Below the pieces are notes generated by a model. It made no database searches and had not been told where the DNA came from. It worked only from the letters and a program-made list of their open reading frames with translations. From positions 1,209,243 through 1,273,242 of the forward strand of contig NZ_FPEJ01000001.1 of NCBI RefSeq assembly GCF_900117445.1: DNA of 64,000 bases. The letters run 5' to 3'. The position numbers and the translations under genes are program-made. Below are positions 8,629 to 17,785 of this stretch, piece by piece (position 1 is the first letter of the stretch; every line of letters begins with the position of its first letter). The DNA is from Hyphomicrobium sp. NDB2Meth4. GTDB taxonomy: Bacteria > Pseudomonadota > Alphaproteobacteria > Rhizobiales > Hyphomicrobiaceae.

Positions 8629-9582
8629 ATGCCGACCGCCGAAGCAAAATCCGCCCGCGCGCACGCCGTAGAAGTGCCGCCGCTGCACCCGAAGAAGTCC
8701 TTCCAGGACCTCATCTTCACCCTGCAGCGCTTCTGGGCCGAGCAGGGTTGCGTCATCCTGCAGCCCTACGACATGGAAGTCGGCGCCGGCACGTTCCACC
8801 CAGCAACGACGCTGCGCGCCCTTGGCCCCAAGCCGTGGAACGCCTGCTACGTACAACCCTCACGCCGTCCCAAGGATGGCCGCTACGGCGAGAACCCCAA
8901 CCGCCTGCAGCACTACTACCAGCTTCAGGTCATCATGAAGCCGGCGCCGTCCGACATGCAGGATCTCTACCTCGAAAGCCTGCGCCGCATCGGAATCGCT
9001 CCCGAGTTGCACGACATCCGCTTCGTCGAGGACGATTGGGAAAGCCCGACGCTCGGTGCCTGGGGCCTCGGCTGGGAAGTCTGGTGCGACGGCATGGAGG
9101 TGACGCAGTTCACCTACTTCCAGCAGGTCGGCGGCTATGACTGCGAAGTGGTGTCGGGCGAAATCACCTACGGTCTCGAACGCCTCGCCATGTACGTCCA
9201 GGGCGTGGACCGCGTGTACGACCTGTCATTCAACGGCCGCACCGACGCGCGCAAGCTCTCCTACGGCGATGTCTTCCTTCAGGCCGAGCAGGAATATTCG
9301 CGCTTCAACTTCGAGTACGCTGATACCGCGCTGCTGTTGCAGCACTTCGCTGACGCCGAGAAGGAGTGCAAGGCGCTGCTGGAAGCGGGCGAGAAGGACG
9401 GCCGCCACGAGATGGCGCTTCCCGCTTACGACCAGTGCATCAAGGCCAGCCACGTCTTCAATCTGCTGGACGCACGCGGCGTCATTTCCGTCACCGAGCG
9501 CCAGAGCTATATTCTCCGGGTGCGCGAGCTGGCCAAGGCCTGCTGCGGCGCTTGGCTGAAAACCGCGGGAGGAAGCGTATAA
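8629..9582 (+). CDS. glyQ: Glycyl-tRNA synthetase alpha subunit
   Basis: 317 residues, close to the usual length for GlyQ. The protein carries the signature [35 protein letters not shown] in short overlapping form, with class II motif 2 and 3 features downstream ([12 protein letters not shown]..., [21 protein letters not shown]). It forms an alpha2beta2 enzyme with GlyS and attaches glycine to tRNA-Gly in the cytosol. Its stop shares one base with the start of a small membrane gene. glyS lies 690 bases downstream, separated by that small gene and a repeat cluster. Confidence 0.97.
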   Translation: MPTAEAKSARAHAVEVPPLHPKKSFQDLIFTLQRFWAEQGCVILQPYDMEVGAGTFHPATTLRALGPKPWNACYVQPSRRPKDGRYGENPNRLQHYYQLQVIMKPAPSDMQDLYLESLRRIGIAPELHDIRFVEDDWESPTLGAWGLGWEVWCDGMEVTQFTYFQQVGGYDCEVVSGEITYGLERLAMYVQGVDRVYDLSFNGRTDARKLSYGDVFLQAEQEYSRFNFEYADTALLLQHFADAEKECKALLEAGEKDGRHEMALPAYDQCIKASHVFNLLDARGVISVTERQSYILRVRELAKACCGAWLKTAGGSV

Positions 9583-9812
9583 TGCCGCCTGTCGTTCTTG
9601 GTGGACTAATCGTCGGTGTGCCAGCTTTGATTGTCGCCTGGCTGCTGCTCTTCAATCGGGCGCGTCCAGTGTTCTGGTTCGCCGTAGCGCTGATCCTCGT
9701 CGGCCTTGGCTATCTCGGAGCGACGGGCGCTCTGGTCGACATCGCTGACGCTGTCGTCGCAAGAGAGACCGCGCCGCTCCCTACCGCCGAGCCCCAGCCC
9801 GTCTCGCCCTAG
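9582..9812 (+). CDS. Small two-helix membrane protein between glyQ and glyS
   Basis: A 76-residue protein whose ATG overlaps the glyQ stop by one base (TAATG), so it is probably translated by coupling. Two hydrophobic segments are evident (VVLGGLIVGVPALIVAWLLL and FWFAVALILVGLGYLGATG), joined by a short FNRARPV loop, with a Pro-rich tail PTAEPQPVSP. Small membrane genes between glyQ and glyS are seen in some relatives, but no function is known to me. Confidence 0.7.
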   Translation: MPPVVLGGLIVGVPALIVAWLLLFNRARPVFWFAVALILVGLGYLGATGALVDIADAVVARETAPLPTAEPQPVSP

Positions 9813-9820
9813 AACTTCTC

Positions 9821-9951
9821 TGTCATCCCGGAAGCGGCGAAGCATCGCGAGCCGCTACCGGGACCCAGGAGAAGAGCGTCGCAGACTCGGAATCTTGTGC
9901 TGGCTCCCGGGTCATCGCTCGCTGCGCTCACTCGCCCGGGATGACAGACTT
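9821..9951. repeat. 131-bp dispersed repeat, copy A
   Basis: It begins TGTCATCCCGG and ends CCCGGGATGACAGACTT, so the ends form an inverted repeat that can fold. An almost identical copy lies at 12396-12526, so the two copies flank glyS. A shorter relative is at 12839-12881. Confidence 0.85.
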
Positions 9952-9961
9952 CGTGTCAGCG

Positions 9962-10184
9962 CAGCGGCCGCAGGCCGCTCAGGGCGCAAGGCGCCCCGGC
10001 GCGAGCGCCGGCCTTCCCCCGCACGACGCTGGAAGCCGACCAATCCTCTCTCCGCTCGTGTCAGACCGATCAAATCAAATCAGCGGCTGCAGGCCGCTCA
10101 GGGCGCAAGGCGCCCCGGCGCGAGCGCCGGCCTTCCCCCGCACGACGCTGGAAGCCGACCAATCCTCTCTCCGCTCGTGTCAGA
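9962..10184. repeat. Tandem duplication, two 104-bp copies with 119-bp period
   Basis: Copies at 9962-10065 and 10081-10184 differ at one base in the part I compared (GGCCGC versus GGCTGC). Each contains nested GC palindromes (GGGCGCAAGGCGCCCC, GGCGCGAGCGCCGGCC) and ends CTCTCCGCTCGTGTCAGA. The stretch from 9813 to the glyS start holds nothing but this and the 131-bp repeat. The same sub-motifs recur in the tandem array at 18451. Confidence 0.9.
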
Positions 10185-10271
10185 TCAAATCCTTACGAGA
10201 TGACACCGCGGCGCCGATAACGTATGAGTGCGCCTCCGAATTTCACAACGAAACCGAAGAAAAGCGCCCCC

Positions 10272-12353
10272 ATGTCAGAGCTTCTGCTCGAGCTGTTCTC
10301 CGAAGAGATTCCCGCCCGTCTTCAGGTGCGCGCATCGGAAGATTTGCGCCGCCTCATGGTCGACGGTCTCAAGGCGAAGGGCCTCGAAGTGGGCGATGCG
10401 CGCGCCTTCGCAACGCCGCGCCGCCTGACGCTCGTCATCGCCGACGTGCCGAAGAAGTCGCCCGCCATCTCCGAGGAGAAGAAGGGCCCGCGCACGAACG
10501 CACCCGAGCAGGCTGTGCAAGGCTTCCTCAAGTCCGCCGGCCTCGCCTCCATCGACGAGGCGACCATCGTCAAGGACGAGAAGAAGGGCGACTTTTATCT
10601 CGCGCGCATCGAGAAGCCCGGCCGAGCCGCCGGCGAGATCATCGCCGAGGTGCTGCGCGACACGATCCTGAATTTCCCTTGGCCCAAGACCATGCGCTTC
10701 AACGCCAAGCTGGACAACGGCGGCGAGCTGCGCTGGGTGCGCCCGCTGCATTCCATCATCCTGCTGCTCGACGGCAAGGTCATCCCCTTCGAAATCGCCG
10801 GCATCAAGTCGGGCAACGTCACGCGCGGCCACCGCTTCATGGGCGGCGAGCCGTTCAAGGTCACCGACTTCGCCGATTATGAAAAGCAGCTCAAGGCCAA
10901 CAAGGTCGTGCTCGACTTCGCCGAGCGCGCTGCCACCATCAATGAAGGCGCGCACGCGCTCGCCAAGGAAGCCAAGCTCACGCTTGTCGAGGACGACGCC
11001 CTCGCCGCCGAGAACGCCGGCCTCACCGAATGGCCGATCGTGCTCATGGGCGAGTTCGACAAATCGTTCCTCGAAGTGCCGGGCGAGTGCCTCACCAGCG
11101 CGATGAAGACCCACCAGAAGTGCTTCTCGCTGCGTCACGGCAAGAAGCTGGCAAACCACTTCCTGCTCGTCTCCAACCTCAAGGCCAAAGACGGCGGCAA
11201 GACCATCATCGCCGGCAACGAGAAAGTCATCGCCGCGCGCCTGTCCGACGCCAAGTTCTTCTGGGAAACCGATCTCAAGAAGACCCTCGACGAGATGCGC
11301 GACGAATTGAAGGGCATCACCTTCCACGAGAAGCTCGGCACCCAGTTCGAGCGCACCGAGCGCATCAAGGAGCTGGCCCACCAGATCGCCACCGAGCAGG
11401 AGCTGTGCGAGGCAGCGCTGGCCCTGCGTGCGGGCGAATTGTCAAAGGCCGATCTCGTCTCTGGCATGGTCGGCGAGTTCCCCGAGCTTCAGGGCCTCAT
11501 GGGCCGCTACTACGCCGCGCACGAGAAGCTGAACCCGGAAATCGCCCGCGCCATCGAGCTGCATTACAAGCCCAAGGGCCCGACCGATTCCGTTCCGCTC
11601 GAAAGCGAGGATGACGGCGCCGCCGTTGCCGTCGCGCTCGCCGATAAGCTCGACATGCTCGTCGGCTTCTGGGCCATCGGCGAAAAGCCCACCGGCTCCG
11701 GCGATCCCTACCAGCTGCGCCGCGCCGCTCTCGGCGTCATCCGCATCGTCATTGAAAACGATCTGCGTATGCCGCTGCTAAGAACGATTGCGCTCGCTCA
11801 GGGTGCAAAAGCGGACGAAGCTGCAGCTAAGGATCTCCTCGCCTTCTTCGCCGAGCGCCTGAAGGTCTACCTGCGCGACAAGGGCGCGCGCCACGACCTC
11901 ATCGATGCCGTGTTCGCGCTCCCCGGCCAGGACGACCTCGCGCTCATCGTCAAGCGCGTCGAAGCGCTGTCCGAGCTGCTCGGCACCGACGACGGCGTCA
12001 ACCTGCTCGCCGGCATCAAGCGCGCGCAGAACATCCTCTCCATCGAGGAAAAGAAGGATAAGACCAGCCACGCTGGCGACTACGACGCGGAGCTACTGCA
12101 GCTCGACGAGGAAAAGGCGCTCGCCGCCGCCATCGACAAGGTGAAGGACGACACGGTGTCCGCCCTCGCCGTCGAGAACTTCGCCGGCGCCATGCGCGCG
12201 CTCGCCGAGCTGCGCGCCCCCGTCGATGCCTTCTTCGACAAGGTCACCGTCAACGCCGACGATCCCGCGCTGCGCCTCAATCGTCTGCATCTTCTCTCGC
12301 AGATCCGCGCCGCCACCCTCAACGTCGCCGACTTCACCAAAATCGCCGGCTAA
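10272..12353 (+). CDS. glyS: Glycyl-tRNA synthetase beta subunit
   Basis: 693 residues, the normal GlyS size. It opens with the family start MSELLLELFSEEIPARLQ and carries the conserved LVSGMVGEFPELQGLMGRYY segment, a HD-domain-like region with SDPYQLRR (here GDPYQLRRAALGVIRIV) and a C-terminal anticodon-binding DALR-like helical domain ending near LLSQIRAATLNVADFTKIAG. It pairs with GlyQ in the cytosolic alpha2beta2 enzyme. An upstream in-frame ATG at 10224 would add 16 residues not seen in the family, so 10272 is chosen. Confidence 0.97.
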   Translation: MSELLLELFSEEIPARLQVRASEDLRRLMVDGLKAKGLEVGDARAFATPRRLTLVIADVPKKSPAISEEKKGPRTNAPEQAVQGFLKSAGLASIDEATIVKDEKKGDFYLARIEKPGRAAGEIIAEVLRDTILNFPWPKTMRFNAKLDNGGELRWVRPLHSIILLLDGKVIPFEIAGIKSGNVTRGHRFMGGEPFKVTDFADYEKQLKANKVVLDFAERAATINEGAHALAKEAKLTLVEDDALAAENAGLTEWPIVLMGEFDKSFLEVPGECLTSAMKTHQKCFSLRHGKKLANHFLLVSNLKAKDGGKTIIAGNEKVIAARLSDAKFFWETDLKKTLDEMRDELKGITFHEKLGTQFERTERIKELAHQIATEQELCEAALALRAGELSKADLVSGMVGEFPELQGLMGRYYAAHEKLNPEIARAIELHYKPKGPTDSVPLESEDDGAAVAVALADKLDMLVGFWAIGEKPTGSGDPYQLRRAALGVIRIVIENDLRMPLLRTIALAQGAKADEAAAKDLLAFFAERLKVYLRDKGARHDLIDAVFALPGQDDLALIVKRVEALSELLGTDDGVNLLAGIKRAQNILSIEEKKDKTSHAGDYDAELLQLDEEKALAAAIDKVKDDTVSALAVENFAGAMRALAELRAPVDAFFDKVTVNADDPALRLNRLHLLSQIRAATLNVADFTKIAG

Positions 12354-12362
12354 CCGCCGCTC

Positions 12363-12388
12363 CTCTCTCCCCGCGCGCGGGGAGAGAG
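12363..12388. terminator. 26-bp perfect palindrome after glyS, possible terminator
   Basis: Thirteen-base arms (CTCTCTCCCCGCG and its exact complement) meet with no loop, 9 bases after the glyS stop. On RNA this would be a very stable hairpin with a forced small loop. No U-run follows, so a simple intrinsic terminator is not certain; transcript-end stabilisation or Rho-dependent stopping is possible. Confidence 0.5.
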
Positions 12389-12395
12389 CCACGCC

Positions 12396-12526
12396 TGTCA
12401 TCCCGGAAGTGGCGAGCACCGCGAGCCGCTATCCGGGACCCAGGAGAGGAGCGTCGCAGAATCGGAATCTTGTGCTGGCTCCCGGGTCATCGTTCGCTGC
12501 GCTCACTCGCCCGGGATGACAGACTT
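12396..12526. repeat. 131-bp dispersed repeat, copy B
   Basis: Near-identical partner of the element at 9821-9951, with the same TGTCATCCCGG and CCCGGGATGACAGACTT ends. It overlaps the last two bases of the GIY-YIG gene on the other strand. Confidence 0.85.
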
Positions 12527-12824
12527 ATGCCGTGAGATCGAGCCAAAGATCCCGCCATCCCGGATTGCCGCCCTCGATCAGCGCGATTTTCCAGGCGCGT
12601 CGCCAACGCTTAATCCGCTTCTCGCGGCGGATGGCTTCCCCAACGTCGTCGTGTTCCTCGAAATAGACCAGCGTCTTCACACCGTATCTCTGCGTGAATC
12701 CTGGTATGAGACCGTCGCGATGTTCGCTCATGCGCCCGTAGAGGTCGCTCGTGACGCCGACATAAAGCGTGCCGTTGCGTTTGCTTGCGAGGATGTAGAC
12801 GAAATAAGCGTATTCTCGTTTCAC
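12525..12824 (-). CDS. GIY-YIG nuclease-superfamily protein
   Basis: A 99-residue single-domain GIY-YIG protein. The signature reads YFVYILASKRNGTLYVGVT (GIY is degenerate to VYI, YIG to YVG). It is followed by the catalytic-type Arg helix SDLYGRMSEHRDG and the conserved Glu/Lys region KTLVYFEEHDDVGEAIRREKRIKRW. Stand-alone proteins of this type (UPF0213/YhbQ-like) are common in alphaproteobacteria, often in many copies. Their substrate is not settled, and some are thought to act on DNA or RNA ends. The gene lies between repeat elements, as such genes often do. Confidence 0.85.
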   Translation of the reverse strand: MKREYAYFVYILASKRNGTLYVGVTSDLYGRMSEHRDGLIPGFTQRYGVKTLVYFEEHDDVGEAIRREKRIKRWRRAWKIALIEGGNPGWRDLWLDLTA

Positions 12825-12838
12825 GACGCGAAACTCTC

Positions 12839-12881
12839 TGTCATCCCGGGCGCGCGAGGCTCGCCGAGCGAAGACCCGGGA
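12839..12881. repeat. Short relative of the 131-bp repeat
   Basis: TGTCATCCCGGG ... GACCCGGGA forms an inverted repeat like the ends of the two longer copies to the left, in the gap between the GIY-YIG gene and the next gene. Confidence 0.6.
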
Positions 12882-12916
12882 TCCAGCATAAGGGCTGCCG
12901 GAGGCTCATAGAACCG

Positions 12917-13336
12917 ATGAACGACGACTCGGCTCGCTATCTCTTCGTCTACGGCACGCTGATGAGCGGCGTGCGCAGCGCCCTCGGCACCGAGGAGCGG
13001 CTGCGCTTGGCGCGCGAGTCCGACAGCCTCGGCCCCGCCTCGCTACCGCAAGCCCAGCTCTTCGACCTCGGCGACTATCCCGGCGCGCTCGCCGTCGACG
13101 ACATCGACGCCATCGTGCACGGCGAGCTCGTGCTGATGTCGAAACCGCAAGCCTCGCTCATCTGGCTCGACGAATACGAAGGCTTCGTGCACGGCGCCGA
13201 TGACAACGAGTACGATCGCATCGTCAGGCAAGTGCGTCTTGCCGGCGGCGAAACGCTCGATGCATGGGCCTACATGCTGCGCCGCGCGCCCGAACACGGA
13301 CGACGTGTTGTCAGCGGCCGTTGGGGCAGCCGCTGA
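12917..13336 (+). CDS. Gamma-glutamylcyclotransferase-fold (AIG2-like) protein
   Basis: 139 residues. The N-terminus has the family substrate loop YLFVYGTLMSGVRSALG, and a Glu in the central WLDEYEGF segment is the expected catalytic acid. This BtrG/AIG2-like fold includes gamma-glutamylamine and gamma-glutamyl peptide cyclotransferases; the exact substrate is unknown. The start at 12917 is chosen because earlier in-frame codons translate the repeat sequence. The product is cytosolic. The gene is isolated from its neighbours by repeats on the left and a convergent ABC-F gene on the right. Confidence 0.87.
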   Translation: MNDDSARYLFVYGTLMSGVRSALGTEERLRLARESDSLGPASLPQAQLFDLGDYPGALAVDDIDAIVHGELVLMSKPQASLIWLDEYEGFVHGADDNEYDRIVRQVRLAGGETLDAWAYMLRRAPEHGRRVVSGRWGSR

Positions 13337-13368
13337 CAAGTAGGTCAATGATAGGGGAATGCTGTTGA

Positions 13369-13442
13369 GAGCTGGCTGCGGACCCCGAACGGCCCTCACC
13401 GCGTTGGGCACGGTCCCCGCTTAAGACCGAGGCTGCCAGCTC
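13369..13442. ncRNA. Possible structured RNA or long hairpin
   Basis: GAGCTGGC at 13369 and GCCAGCTC ending at 13442 form a perfect 8-bp closing stem around about 58 bases. An inner pairing is possible (GCGGACC with GGTCCCCGC). The element lies in a 227-base gap between converging genes, with no long run of T next to it. It could be a small RNA, a terminator region or simply a palindromic repeat. Confidence 0.25.
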
Positions 13443-13563
13443 CCAGACGTTCGTTCTTACACTGGCCATGCAGCGGCCACTATTGGGGCGCGCAAAAACA
13501 AATATTCATGTGCATATCTCGCACATTTAGCTTGTCGCTGAATCGTCACGAAAAGTTTGCGCG

Positions 13564-15489
13564 CTACGCATCTGCAGCGTCGGCTGCGTCAACATTCGCA
13601 CGTTCGTACGCATCGCTTGCGAGCAGCCATTGCTCTTCCGCATCGCTCAAACGCTTCGCAAGTTGCCCGCGCTCGATCGCAGTGTTCTGCGCGCGCTGCG
13701 GATCCTTCGCATAGAGTTGCGGATCGGCGAGCAGCTGATCGAGACGCGCGATTTCCGCGCTCAGTTTTTCGACGGATTTCTCAGCCGCTTGCATCGCTTT
13801 CTTCAGCGGCGCGAGTTGTGCGCGCCGATCAGCCGCAGCGCGCCGTTGGTCCGCGCGACTGTCGCGCGAGGCTTCCGCTTTCGCGCCGCCATTGCGCGCA
13901 CGCGTTGCCGAACCGCGTTCGGCAAGCAGGTCGGCGCGATATGAATCCATATCGCCATCGTAGGATTTCACCGTACCGCCGCGCACGATCCACAGCCGAT
14001 CTGCCGACGCTTCGATGAGATGCCGGTCGTGGCTGATCAGGATGACCGCGCCTTCGTATTCGGTCAGCGCGTGCACCAGCGCCTCGCGGCTGTCGACGTC
14101 GAGATGGTTCGTCGGCTCGTCGAGAATGAGCAGATGCGGCGCATGGAACGCCGCGAGCGCCAGCAGCAGCCGCGCCTTCTCGCCGCCCGACAGGTTGGAG
14201 CACTTGGTGTCCGCCTTGTCGGCCGAAAACCCGTACGTGCCAAGCCGCGTGCGCCGCTGCGCTTCCGTCGCTTCCGGCATCAGCTCAACCATGTGATCGT
14301 ACGGCGTCTTGCCGGGGTTCAGCTCGTCCAGCTGATGCTGCGCGAAATAACCAACGTCCACCCGCTTCGCCCCGAACGCATTGCCCGACAATGGGTTCAG
14401 CTTGCCCGCGATCAGCTTTGCAAAGGTCGACTTGCCGTTGCCGTTCTGGCCCAGCAGCGCAATGCGATCGTCCTGATCGATCCGCAGGTTGATGCCTGTC
14501 AGCACCGGTGCCCCCGGCGCATACCCGACCGACACGTCCTCGAAGCGCATCAGCGGGCTCGCCAGCGCCTTCGCCGGGTTCGGCAGGTAGAACGGCTTCA
14601 CCCGCTCATCCACCTGCGCCGCGATCGGCTGCATCTTCGCCAGCGCCTTGACGCGGCTCTGCGCCTGGGCCGCCTTGGTCGCCTTCGCTTTGAAGCGGTC
14701 GATGAACGCCTGGATGCGCCGCCGCTCCTCGTCCTGGTGCTTCTTGAGCTTCAGCTCCAGCCGCTGCTTTTCGCGTCGCGCTTCCTCGAAATCGTCATAG
14801 CCGCCCGAATAGAAGGTGAGCTTGCCACGGTCGAGATGCAGGATCGCCGTCACCGCGCGGTTGAGCAGGTCGCGGTCGTGGCTGACGATCAGCACTGTAT
14901 GCGGGTAAGAGCGCAGGTACGTCTCCAGCCACATCGCGCCTTCGAGATCGAGATAGTTGGTCGGCTCGTCGAGCAGCAGAATTTCCGGCTCTAAGAACAG
15001 CACCGAGGCCAGCGCCACACGCATCCGCCAGCCGCCCGACAGCTCCCGGCACGCGCGCTGCTGCGCCACTTCGTCGAAGCCGAGGCCTGAGAGAATCTGC
15101 GCCGCCCGCGCCGGCGCCGAATGCGCGCCAATATCCGACAATCGCTCGTGGATTTCCGCGATGCGGTGCGCGTCGCTGGCGTGCTCTGCCTCGGCCAGCA
15201 GCTGCGCCCGCTCGGTATCGGCGGCCAGCACCGTGTCGATGATGCTCTCGTTCCCGCCCGGCGCCTCCTGCGCCACGTGGCCGATGCGCGTCGTGCGCGG
15301 CACCGTGATCGAGCCCATGTCCGGAGCAAGGTCGCCGGCGATGATTTTCAGCAGCGTCGTCTTGCCGGCGCCGTTACGGCCGACGAGGCCCACCTTGTGC
15401 CCGGTGGGAATGCCAGCCGTCGCCCCTTCGAATATGGGCCGGCCCTCAATGCGATAGCTGAGATCGTTGATGTGCAGCATGGCGAGCAC
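13564..15489 (-). CDS. ABC-F family ATP-binding protein (Uup/YheS-like)
   Basis: 641 residues with two ABC domains and no membrane segments. Domain 1: Walker A GLVGRNGAGKTTLLKI, signature LSGGWRMRVALA, Walker B ILLLDEPTNYLDL. A linker of about 80 charged residues (RREKQRLELKLKKHQDEERR...) follows. Domain 2: Walker A LLGQNGNGKSTFAKL, signature LSGGEKARLLLALA, Walker B LLILDEPTNHLDV. An Ala-, Lys- and Arg-rich coiled-coil tail comes last. ABC-F proteins act on ribosomes (translation quality control or drug protection); this form is closest to Uup/YheS. A start at 15480 (MLHINDLSYR) is equally possible. Confidence 0.93.
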   Translation of the reverse strand: MLAMLHINDLSYRIEGRPIFEGATAGIPTGHKVGLVGRNGAGKTTLLKIIAGDLAPDMGSITVPRTTRIGHVAQEAPGGNESIIDTVLAADTERAQLLAEAEHASDAHRIAEIHERLSDIGAHSAPARAAQILSGLGFDEVAQQRACRELSGGWRMRVALASVLFLEPEILLLDEPTNYLDLEGAMWLETYLRSYPHTVLIVSHDRDLLNRAVTAILHLDRGKLTFYSGGYDDFEEARREKQRLELKLKKHQDEERRRIQAFIDRFKAKATKAAQAQSRVKALAKMQPIAAQVDERVKPFYLPNPAKALASPLMRFEDVSVGYAPGAPVLTGINLRIDQDDRIALLGQNGNGKSTFAKLIAGKLNPLSGNAFGAKRVDVGYFAQHQLDELNPGKTPYDHMVELMPEATEAQRRTRLGTYGFSADKADTKCSNLSGGEKARLLLALAAFHAPHLLILDEPTNHLDVDSREALVHALTEYEGAVILISHDRHLIEASADRLWIVRGGTVKSYDGDMDSYRADLLAERGSATRARNGGAKAEASRDSRADQRRAAADRRAQLAPLKKAMQAAEKSVEKLSAEIARLDQLLADPQLYAKDPQRAQNTAIERGQLAKRLSDAEEQWLLASDAYERANVDAADAADA

Positions 15490-15543
15490 ATAGCCGCTCC
15501 GCCTCGCCGTGTCATCCTCGGGCCGGCGAACCGCCCGCCGCAG

Positions 15544-15894
15544 CTAGATGGCGATGCCGAACCGCTTCAAGATGGCCAGCATCAGGAAGTACGCTGCGAC
15601 CGTCAGGCCGCACGATACGGCAAGGCTCGGCGCAAACGCCCAACCCGCTCGCAGCAGCAGCGGCATCGCGATGAACAGCACCAGGGAAGGCAATACCAGC
15701 CAGAAGATCCCCGCCGCCAGATCGGCAACCTTTCCCGTGTCGCCCGTATCGGCATAGAGCCAGATCATCGCCAGCACCGACGTCAGCGGGATCGACGCCA
15801 GCACGGCCCCCAGCAACGAGGACCGCTTCGCCGCCTCCGCGATCGCCACCACCAGAATGGCGGTAATGGCGATCTTCGTGGCGGTCGCGAGCAT
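15544..15894 (-). CDS. DUF3147-family membrane protein
   Basis: 116 residues with four predicted membrane segments (ITAILVVAIAEAA; LLGAVLASIPLTSVLAMIWLY; ADLAAGIFWLVLPSLVLFIAMPLLL; SLAVSCGLTVAAYFLMLAIL). This matches DUF3147, small four-helix membrane proteins of unknown role. It is 6 bases downstream of the GYF-domain gene in the same direction, so the two are probably one operon. Confidence 0.8.
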   Translation of the reverse strand: MLATATKIAITAILVVAIAEAAKRSSLLGAVLASIPLTSVLAMIWLYADTGDTGKVADLAAGIFWLVLPSLVLFIAMPLLLRAGWAFAPSLAVSCGLTVAAYFLMLAILKRFGIAI

Positions 15895-15900
15895 CTCCGC

Positions 15901-17094
15901 TTATCCCGAAACGACTGGCTTCAGCGTTTCGACCAACAGACGCTCCTGCGTGCCCTGGTCGGCGATGGACAGATGCGCGGCGAACCAGTCCTGCACCATC
16001 TGGCACACGCGCTCCGGCGGCTCGCGCGACAGCAGCGACGGGTTCGAGAAGACCTGCAGGTCCTGCTCCTTCCAGCCCAGCTTGCCCAGCTCCTGCACCA
16101 GAACGTCGTAGTCTTCCTTAACCGCCCGGTCGTGCGGCGAGGGCGATTTGCGCCCGTCGGCAATAGCTTCGAAGATGGCCGCGATCTGCGTCTGCACCGC
16201 CGCGCCCTGCTCGGGCGATTGCAGCACCTCGAGCACCGCCGGTGCAGTCTCGCCCTGCGAGATGAAGCCGTAGCAAGCCCCCACGCTCTTGGTCGACAAC
16301 GACTTGAGATTGGCGAGGAACGCGGAAGCCACGTCCTTCAGCCGCGGTGTGCTGGCCGACAGCGCCTCGTTGGCATGCTGGCGGCGCAACGCCACCAGCG
16401 CCTCGGCGAGGTGCTTGTTGACGGCGTCCTGCGGCTGGTTTTGCGCTGAAAGGGTCGCGGCCTGACGAAGCTGGTCGTTGTACCAGTCGGGGAACTCGCG
16501 CTTCACAACGCTCCAGGCCGGCAATTGCTCGAACTTGCCGTCGAGTTGGCTTGCGCCCGCAGCGACATCGGCCTGAGCGACACTCGGCGCCGGGGGAGGC
16601 GTGGAGCTATCGGCTGGCGCCGACACGGTCGGCACCTGCTCACCTTCGCGCGACGCGCTGAGCTTGTCCTGCACCATGTTGAGGGCGCCGCTCTGCCAGG
16701 CGAACCATCCGCCGCCGCCGATCAGGGCCAGCAGCACCGCTACCAACGCAAAGCGCTTGATACGCGAGCCGCCGCCGCCATCGGCATGGTCGGACACGCG
16801 AATGCGGTCGGGCTCGAATGACGGCTGGGCCGCTGGTCCGGCGAGACCGCGGGCCGGTCCTCCCTGCGCGCCCTGTGCCGCGGGGCGTGGCGGCGCAGCA
16901 GGGGGCGGAGGCTGTTGAAAGGGAAATACCGCCGGAGCTGGACGCCAATCGGCAAACCCGGGACGCCAGATGAGATCGGTCGGTTTTAGATGTCCTTGCG
17001 CGACGAATGTGCGCATTTCGGCGTCGGAAAGCGGGCCGTGCTGCTTGCCCTCACGCGCGATGTACCACTGGATGTCAGCCTGCTGGCCAGTCAT
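15901..17094 (-). CDS. GYF_2 (DUF4339)-domain membrane protein
   Basis: 397 residues. The N-terminal GYF_2 domain (WYIAREGKQHGPLSDAEMRTFV, then DLIWRPGFADWRPA) is followed by a Pro/Ala-rich linker, a single membrane segment (FALVALLALIGGGGWFAW-like, about residues 134-152) and a large extracytoplasmic helical domain. The GYF_2 domain is thought to bind proline-rich peptides, which may be in partners or in its own linker. The function of such bacterial proteins is unknown. It is followed by the DUF3147 gene on the same strand. Confidence 0.85.
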   Translation of the reverse strand: MTGQQADIQWYIAREGKQHGPLSDAEMRTFVAQGHLKPTDLIWRPGFADWRPAPAVFPFQQPPPPAAPPRPAAQGAQGGPARGLAGPAAQPSFEPDRIRVSDHADGGGGSRIKRFALVAVLLALIGGGGWFAWQSGALNMVQDKLSASREGEQVPTVSAPADSSTPPPAPSVAQADVAAGASQLDGKFEQLPAWSVVKREFPDWYNDQLRQAATLSAQNQPQDAVNKHLAEALVALRRQHANEALSASTPRLKDVASAFLANLKSLSTKSVGACYGFISQGETAPAVLEVLQSPEQGAAVQTQIAAIFEAIADGRKSPSPHDRAVKEDYDVLVQELGKLGWKEQDLQVFSNPSLLSREPPERVCQMVQDWFAAHLSIADQGTQERLLVETLKPVVSG

Positions 17095-17320
17095 GGAGAT
17101 CTCGTATCAAGAAGGGAAACTGACGCAACGTCTAATGCTCAGCCCCTGGCCTATGCTGGCCTTTTCGCATGGCACCAATGTGGTTCGATGCACCCTGCTT
17201 CGTCAATTGGCCGCACCAATGGCTTGTCGGTTCGTCCACCGCAGCATTGCTGCGCCGCCGCGCCCCGGCTATAAGGCGCCGCAATTCAATAAAAATCCAA
17301 CCCCTTAAAGAGGTCGAGGG

Positions 17321-17743
17321 ATGTCCATCGAGCGAACGTTTTCTATTATCAAACCGGATGCTACCGCACGTAACCTGACGGGCGAAATCAACGCAGCCAT
17401 CGAAAAGGCCGGCCTGCGCATTGTTGGCCAGAAGCGCGTGCGCTGGACCAAAACTCAGGCCAAGGAATTCTACGCCGAGCACAAGGCCCGCCCCTTCTTC
17501 GGCGAGCTGGTCGAGTTCATGACCTCCGGCCCGATCGTTGTTCAGGTTCTCGAAGGCGAGGACGCCGTTGCCACCTATCGCGCTCTCATGGGTGCGACGG
17601 ATCCGGCAGAGGCCAAGCGCGGCACCATCCGCAAGCGCTTTGCCGAATCCAAGGGCGCCAACTCGGTCCACGGGTCCGATAGCGCCGCTTCTGCCAAGCG
17701 CGAGATTGCATTGAACTTCACGACGAAGGAAATTGTCGGCTAA
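17321..17743 (+). CDS. ndk: Nucleoside diphosphate kinase
   Basis: 140 residues, standard for Ndk. The sequence starts [21 protein letters not shown] in family form and ends with the active-site segment NSVHGSD, in which His117 is the phosphorylated residue. It exchanges phosphate between nucleoside triphosphates and diphosphates in the cytosol. An AAAGAGGTCGAGGG ribosome-binding region precedes the ATG at 17321. Confidence 0.97.
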   Translation: MSIERTFSIIKPDATARNLTGEINAAIEKAGLRIVGQKRVRWTKTQAKEFYAEHKARPFFGELVEFMTSGPIVVQVLEGEDAVATYRALMGATDPAEAKRGTIRKRFAESKGANSVHGSDSAASAKREIALNFTTKEIVG

Positions 17744-17785
17744 CGACCGCGTACCAACGCGCGGTCCAGGGGGGACTAACTCCTA

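Noticed and set aside
10224..10271. Longer glyS start at 10224
   Set aside because: The added 16 residues are not part of the GlyS family start, and MSELLLELFSEEIPARLQ begins at 10272.
14020..14994. Plus-strand open frame opposite the ABC-F gene
   Set aside because: It is a shadow of the ABC-F gene, which has complete Walker and signature motifs.
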